15,697 bases of DNA from Candidatus Aerophobota bacterium (GTDB taxonomy: Bacteria; Aerophobota; Aerophobia; Aerophobales; B47-G16): assembly GCA_003648815.1 (NCBI GenBank), contig QMPZ01000022.1, positions 1 through 15,697 of the forward strand, in the 5' to 3' direction. Shown here piece after piece: positions 13,179 to 15,697 of this stretch. How positions within the stretch are numbered: the first letter of the stretch is position 1; each line of letters opens with the position of its first letter. The position numbers and the translations under genes are program-made. The notes below the pieces were generated by a model. That model made no database searches. It saw nothing but the letters and a program-made list of their open reading frames with translations, and had not been told where the DNA came from.

Positions 13179-14210
13179 CTAATATTGTATCTCTCTCCAA
13201 TCCACAACAACACCTAAATATTCGTCTTTTTTGTTCAATAATCCTTCGTATGCCTCTTTAAAGTCCTTGGGTTGAATGATATGGGTTATGAATTTCTCGG
13301 TATATAATTTCTTCTCTTTTAAGAGTTGCCAGATATAAAGAGAATTTTCTTCATAAGAATATTTAGAACCGAAGGTCTTATAAAGAGGAAAACACCACTC
13401 TAATGCTCCCTTTAGTGTTATCCAGTTAAGATGCACCATTCTAAGGAGCTGTGTGATGTTGGTTTTATAGGAAGCCCTTGGGGTGCCAAGTATTATCACC
13501 TCCCCCATTTTCCTGACTAACTCAGCGGCTTGTAGAACTACCCTTGAATCTCCCACGGCATCCACTGCTATATCTGCACCCTTTCCATTTGTAAGTTCGA
13601 GCACTTTCTCTTTAACACTGCAGTTTGACGGATTTAGTATATATGCTATTCCTGCTTTACGAGCCAGTTCTAAACGTTTATTCGATAGGTCTACCCCTAT
13701 GGTTTTGCCACCAGCTATCTGGAAAAGTTGGGCAGCAAAGTTCCCTACCAGCCCGAGACCTATGACTACTACAATATTCCCTGGAGTGACCGAAGATACT
13801 CTAATCGAGGTCAAGCCAATAGTAGCTAACCTGGTAAGCAGGATTAACTTTTTATCTATATCCAGAGGTGCTTTCAAATAGAAACTGTGTTTAGGTATTT
13901 TAGCAATAGAGGCATGGTTAGAAAAGCAATATATAACATCATCAATATTTACCCGAGTTACATTGGACCCCTTAGCTATAACTTTTCCCACAGCAATGTA
14001 GCCTGGGCGAAAGGGATAATGACACCAAGACTTAAAATCATAGACTCCTGGATCTAATGCTGTATATATAGAAAGTTCTGTGCCGGGGCTTATCATAGTA
14101 TACATGGTTTCTATAAGAATATCTTCAGGGCCAATGGATTTTTCATCTATCTCAAACTCCTCAATTTTTACTTCATAAGGCCTGGGAACAATTATTTGAC
14201 AGCCTTTCAT
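13179..14210 (-). CDS. Medium-chain dehydrogenase/reductase, zinc ligands not evident
   Basis: Oxidoreductase of the MDR (alcohol/polyol dehydrogenase-like) superfamily, 343 residues. The GroES-like N-domain carries TMISPGTELSIY at about 38-49 and YPFRPGYIAVGKV at 65-77, the pattern of a subgroup acting on sugars or large alcohols. The catalytic-zinc Cys and the GHE motif of classical members are not seen, nor the four-Cys structural lobe. The Rossmann domain has GLGLVG at 151-156, with Asp174 at the end of the second strand, which favours NAD over NADP. The ATG follows GAGGAG at seven bases. It starts 36 bases after the nuclease gene ends, so the two may share a transcript, though no functional link is apparent. 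The substrate is unknown; a link to sugar breakdown is plausible from context. Confidence 0.87.
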   Translation of the reverse strand: MKGCQIIVPRPYEVKIEEFEIDEKSIGPEDILIETMYTMISPGTELSIYTALDPGVYDFKSWCHYPFRPGYIAVGKVIAKGSNVTRVNIDDVIYCFSNHASIAKIPKHSFYLKAPLDIDKKLILLTRLATIGLTSIRVSSVTPGNIVVVIGLGLVGNFAAQLFQIAGGKTIGVDLSNKRLELARKAGIAYILNPSNCSVKEKVLELTNGKGADIAVDAVGDSRVVLQAAELVRKMGEVIILGTPRASYKTNITQLLRMVHLNWITLKGALEWCFPLYKTFGSKYSYEENSLYIWQLLKEKKLYTEKFITHIIQPKDFKEAYEGLLNKKDEYLGVVVDWREIQY

Positions 14211-14246
14211 AATAATTCTCCTCGTTGTAGTATTGTCAAAAATTCC

Positions 14247-14996
14247 TTAGCAATTTTCTTCTTTTCTTTTCGGACACATCTCCGCAAAATCACAGAAAGA
14301 GCAGAAGGGATTAGGATTTGGCGGAAATTCCCGAGTAGCCTTTATCCTCTCCACAAGCTCCTTTACGATGAGAAGGCCCTTTTTAATTTGCTCTTCAGTT
14401 CGCGAGGTGGTCAGCCTTTTGTTATCTTCTAAAAAGTAATAGGTAAATCTGGTGGGCTTTATCCGATAGCGACTCTTAAGGGCAAGGTAGTAGATGGTGA
14501 GCTGAAGGTCTTCCTCCTCTTTTCCTATGTCGGTGTTCTTACCTGTCTTGTAATCTATTAGCTCATAGCCTCCCCCGGGGAGCCTGTCCACTCTGTCTAT
14601 CCTCACGGAAAAGATGAGGTTTTCCTCAATCCTGGCGGAAAAACTTCTTTCCACCATTAAGGGAACAATATATGGGTCATAGGTCTCATAGAACCGGCAG
14701 AGCATCTCCCAGGCTCTTAAGGCATATTCCTTTTCCTCTTTTTCATCTTTATAGCCTTTGCTTATCCAGTTTTTCTTCAGCAGCTTTCCCAGGTTCTGAA
14801 GAGTGCGTTCCCCTTTATCCCTTAATCTAAAGAAATCTCTTAAGGCCAGGTGGACGCTGTTTCCCATGCTCAGGTATGGCCTGTCCTTCTTAAGATGCCA
14901 GAGGTTATCTATATAAAGGCACTTGTACTTGAAGGGACATTCCTTAAAGGTGGAAAGTTTAGAGTAGCTTACCTTCAATTTGAAATTTTCCTGCAA
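14247..14996 (-). CDS. PD-(D/E)XK nuclease with predicted Fe-S cluster (RecB/Cas4-like)
   Basis: Single-domain nuclease of the RecB/Cas4 superfamily, 249 residues. The N-terminal SYSKLSTFKECPFKYK gives Cys20. His49 lies in GNSVHLAL. The active site is complete: Asp134 in RIDRVD, Asp148 and Lys150 in LIDYKTGK, and Gln165 in DLQLTIYY. Cys232, Cys235 and Cys241 (FCSFCDFAEMC), with Cys20, give the four ligands of the 4Fe-4S cluster seen in Cas4 and AddB. The frame opens with TTG at 14994-14996; another TTG at 14976-14978, giving MKVSYSKLSTF, has AGGA upstream and is at least as likely. No CRISPR array, cas gene or helicase lies in the window, so it is either a stand-alone repair nuclease or a separated AddB-type domain. 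A decayed relative lies just upstream on the other strand. Confidence 0.9.
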   Translation of the reverse strand: MQENFKLKVSYSKLSTFKECPFKYKCLYIDNLWHLKKDRPYLSMGNSVHLALRDFFRLRDKGERTLQNLGKLLKKNWISKGYKDEKEEKEYALRAWEMLCRFYETYDPYIVPLMVERSFSARIEENLIFSVRIDRVDRLPGGGYELIDYKTGKNTDIGKEEEDLQLTIYYLALKSRYRIKPTRFTYYFLEDNKRLTTSRTEEQIKKGLLIVKELVERIKATREFPPNPNPFCSFCDFAEMCPKRKEENC

Positions 14997-15034
14997 GTAA
15001 TCTTGCTACCTAATTTAGCCTTTTACACGGTTTC

Positions 15035-15062
15035 ATAATACCACAACTTAGAAATTTGTTAA
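15035..15062 (-). promoter_or_regulatory. Promoter of the nuclease gene
   Basis: On the minus strand TTAACA (15062-15057) and TATTAT (15040-15035) are separated by 16 bases; each matches five of six consensus bases. The predicted transcript start is close to 15028, about 30 bases before the first possible TTG codon. Confidence 0.5.
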
Positions 15063-15107
15063 ATTTTTTGAAAATTTGGCTACAATGATACTGAACACTT
15101 TCCAAAG

Positions 15108-15697
15108 GAGAAGAAAAACAGAGCCTATTACTTCAAGAAAGTGAAAGAGGTCTGGACGCTAAGTGAGGAAGCGCTCTTCCTGCTACCCCTTTCCCGCTTC
15201 AATCATACGAAGATGCCAAAAGAGGCAACTGATATATTGATAAGAAAGATGATCTTTAAAACCTTAAGAAAGACCAAGAAAAACTTAGAGAGCCGCGAAA
15301 AAGCTATCCTTTCTCCTAATACAGCAACCTGGCGAAAGATGGATCGAAGAGAAAGGACCTTAAGGATTTCCTCATACACCCAAAAGAAGACATCCTCCTC
15401 ATATAGAGGAGAAAAAGGAAAAGATGATCATAGACTACCGCAAAAAGACCGGGCTCGAAAAGGCGCCTGAGGCATCATATCTTCCAAAGGGAAGGGATTG
15501 TTATCCCTTAAGAGCAATGCTGGGAAACTCATCAGGCGAGGTGATCTTCCTCAGAGGAGAAAGAGGCAAAGTGCATCATGCTCCCGGATGCGACATGGAG
15601 CATCTTTCCCTTCCGAAAGTTTTGAGTGGATGTAAAGGAGATCTTAGATAAGGAAACTTTCCTAAGAGAAGTTTATGCCTATCTTAAAAGCTTGAGG
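15108..15697 (+). pseudogene. Frameshifted remnant of a second PD-(D/E)XK (RecB/AddB-like) nuclease gene
   Basis: No frame runs through, yet coding-like protein appears in all three plus frames in sequence. Frame one opens near 15108 (GTG at 15141, AAAGGAG upstream) with KEVWTLSEEALFLLPL. A second frame then gives LKDFLIHPKEDILLI before a stop near 15408. A third gives MIIDYRKKTGLEKAP, close to the DYKTG active-site motif, then GRDCYPLRAML where related proteins have a QLPLYAL segment, and VIFLRGE. Finally another frame gives EAKCIMLPD, IFPFRKF, a TGA, then VDVKEILDKETFLREVYAYL up to the window edge. The RIDRVD motif is missing, so there are deletions as well. The assignment rests on motif order judged by eye. 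The gene continues past the window. Confidence 0.55.

Noticed and set aside
1..15697. CRISPR arrays, tRNA or rRNA genes
   Set aside because: Looked for because of the Cas4-like nuclease; no regularly spaced repeats, no tRNA-like cloverleaf with GGTTCGAATC-type arm and no rRNA-like sequence were seen.

Overview
The window looks like a piece of an uncultivated, probably anaerobic or sediment-type bacterium with AT-leaning base composition (GC in the low-to-mid 40s by eye) and strong AGGAGG-type ribosome binding sites. The mix of sulfatases, a family-5 solute-binding protein, a DapA-superfamily aldolase, a PEGA-domain envelope protein and decayed nuclease and transposase pieces suggests a candidate-phylum genome of the Aerophobetes/Atribacterota/Poribacteria kind. 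That placement is a guess from gene content; nothing here is a phylogenetic marker.

Layout. 3-1364 (+): sulfatase with an intact formylglycine motif, cut at its 5' end by the window edge. 1365-1826: promoter and long leader. 1827-3788 (+): secreted family-5 solute-binding protein with no permease genes beside it. 3789-4263: hairpin terminator, then a second copy of the same leader element and an attenuator-like hairpin. 4264-4938 (+): unrecognised zinc-ribbon protein whose end runs antisense into the next gene. 8282-4878 (-): a three-gene operon of sulfatase-fold enzyme, DapA-superfamily aldolase and alpha/beta hydrolase. 8283-8694: divergent regulatory region. 8695-12200 (+): PEGA-domain membrane-anchored protein, MATE exporter, YhfC-like membrane protease, with a decayed stretch (9535-9942) between the first two. 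14996-12304 (-): Fe-S RecB-like nuclease, MDR dehydrogenase, small membrane protein, 4-oxalocrotonate tautomerase-like protein. 15108-15697 (+): remains of a second PD-(D/E)XK nuclease gene.

How the genes may work together. The sulfatases, aldolase, esterase-like hydrolase and solute-binding protein fit uptake and stepwise breakdown of decorated (sulfated or esterified) carbohydrates or sugar acids. The sulfatase-fold enzyme in the minus-strand operon lacks the Cys/Ser that becomes formylglycine and has Thr instead, so it may not be a sulfatase.

The most novel signal is a roughly 140-base element present twice, at about 1613-1750 and 3941-4081. It lies upstream of the solute-binding protein gene and of the zinc-ribbon gene. 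Its single-stranded segments are strongly conserved, while the differences inside its predicted stems mostly keep pairing. The second copy is followed by a terminator-like hairpin and by a segment that can pair with the GTG start of the next gene. This is the picture expected of a cis-regulatory RNA, and I do not recognise it as a known riboswitch class.
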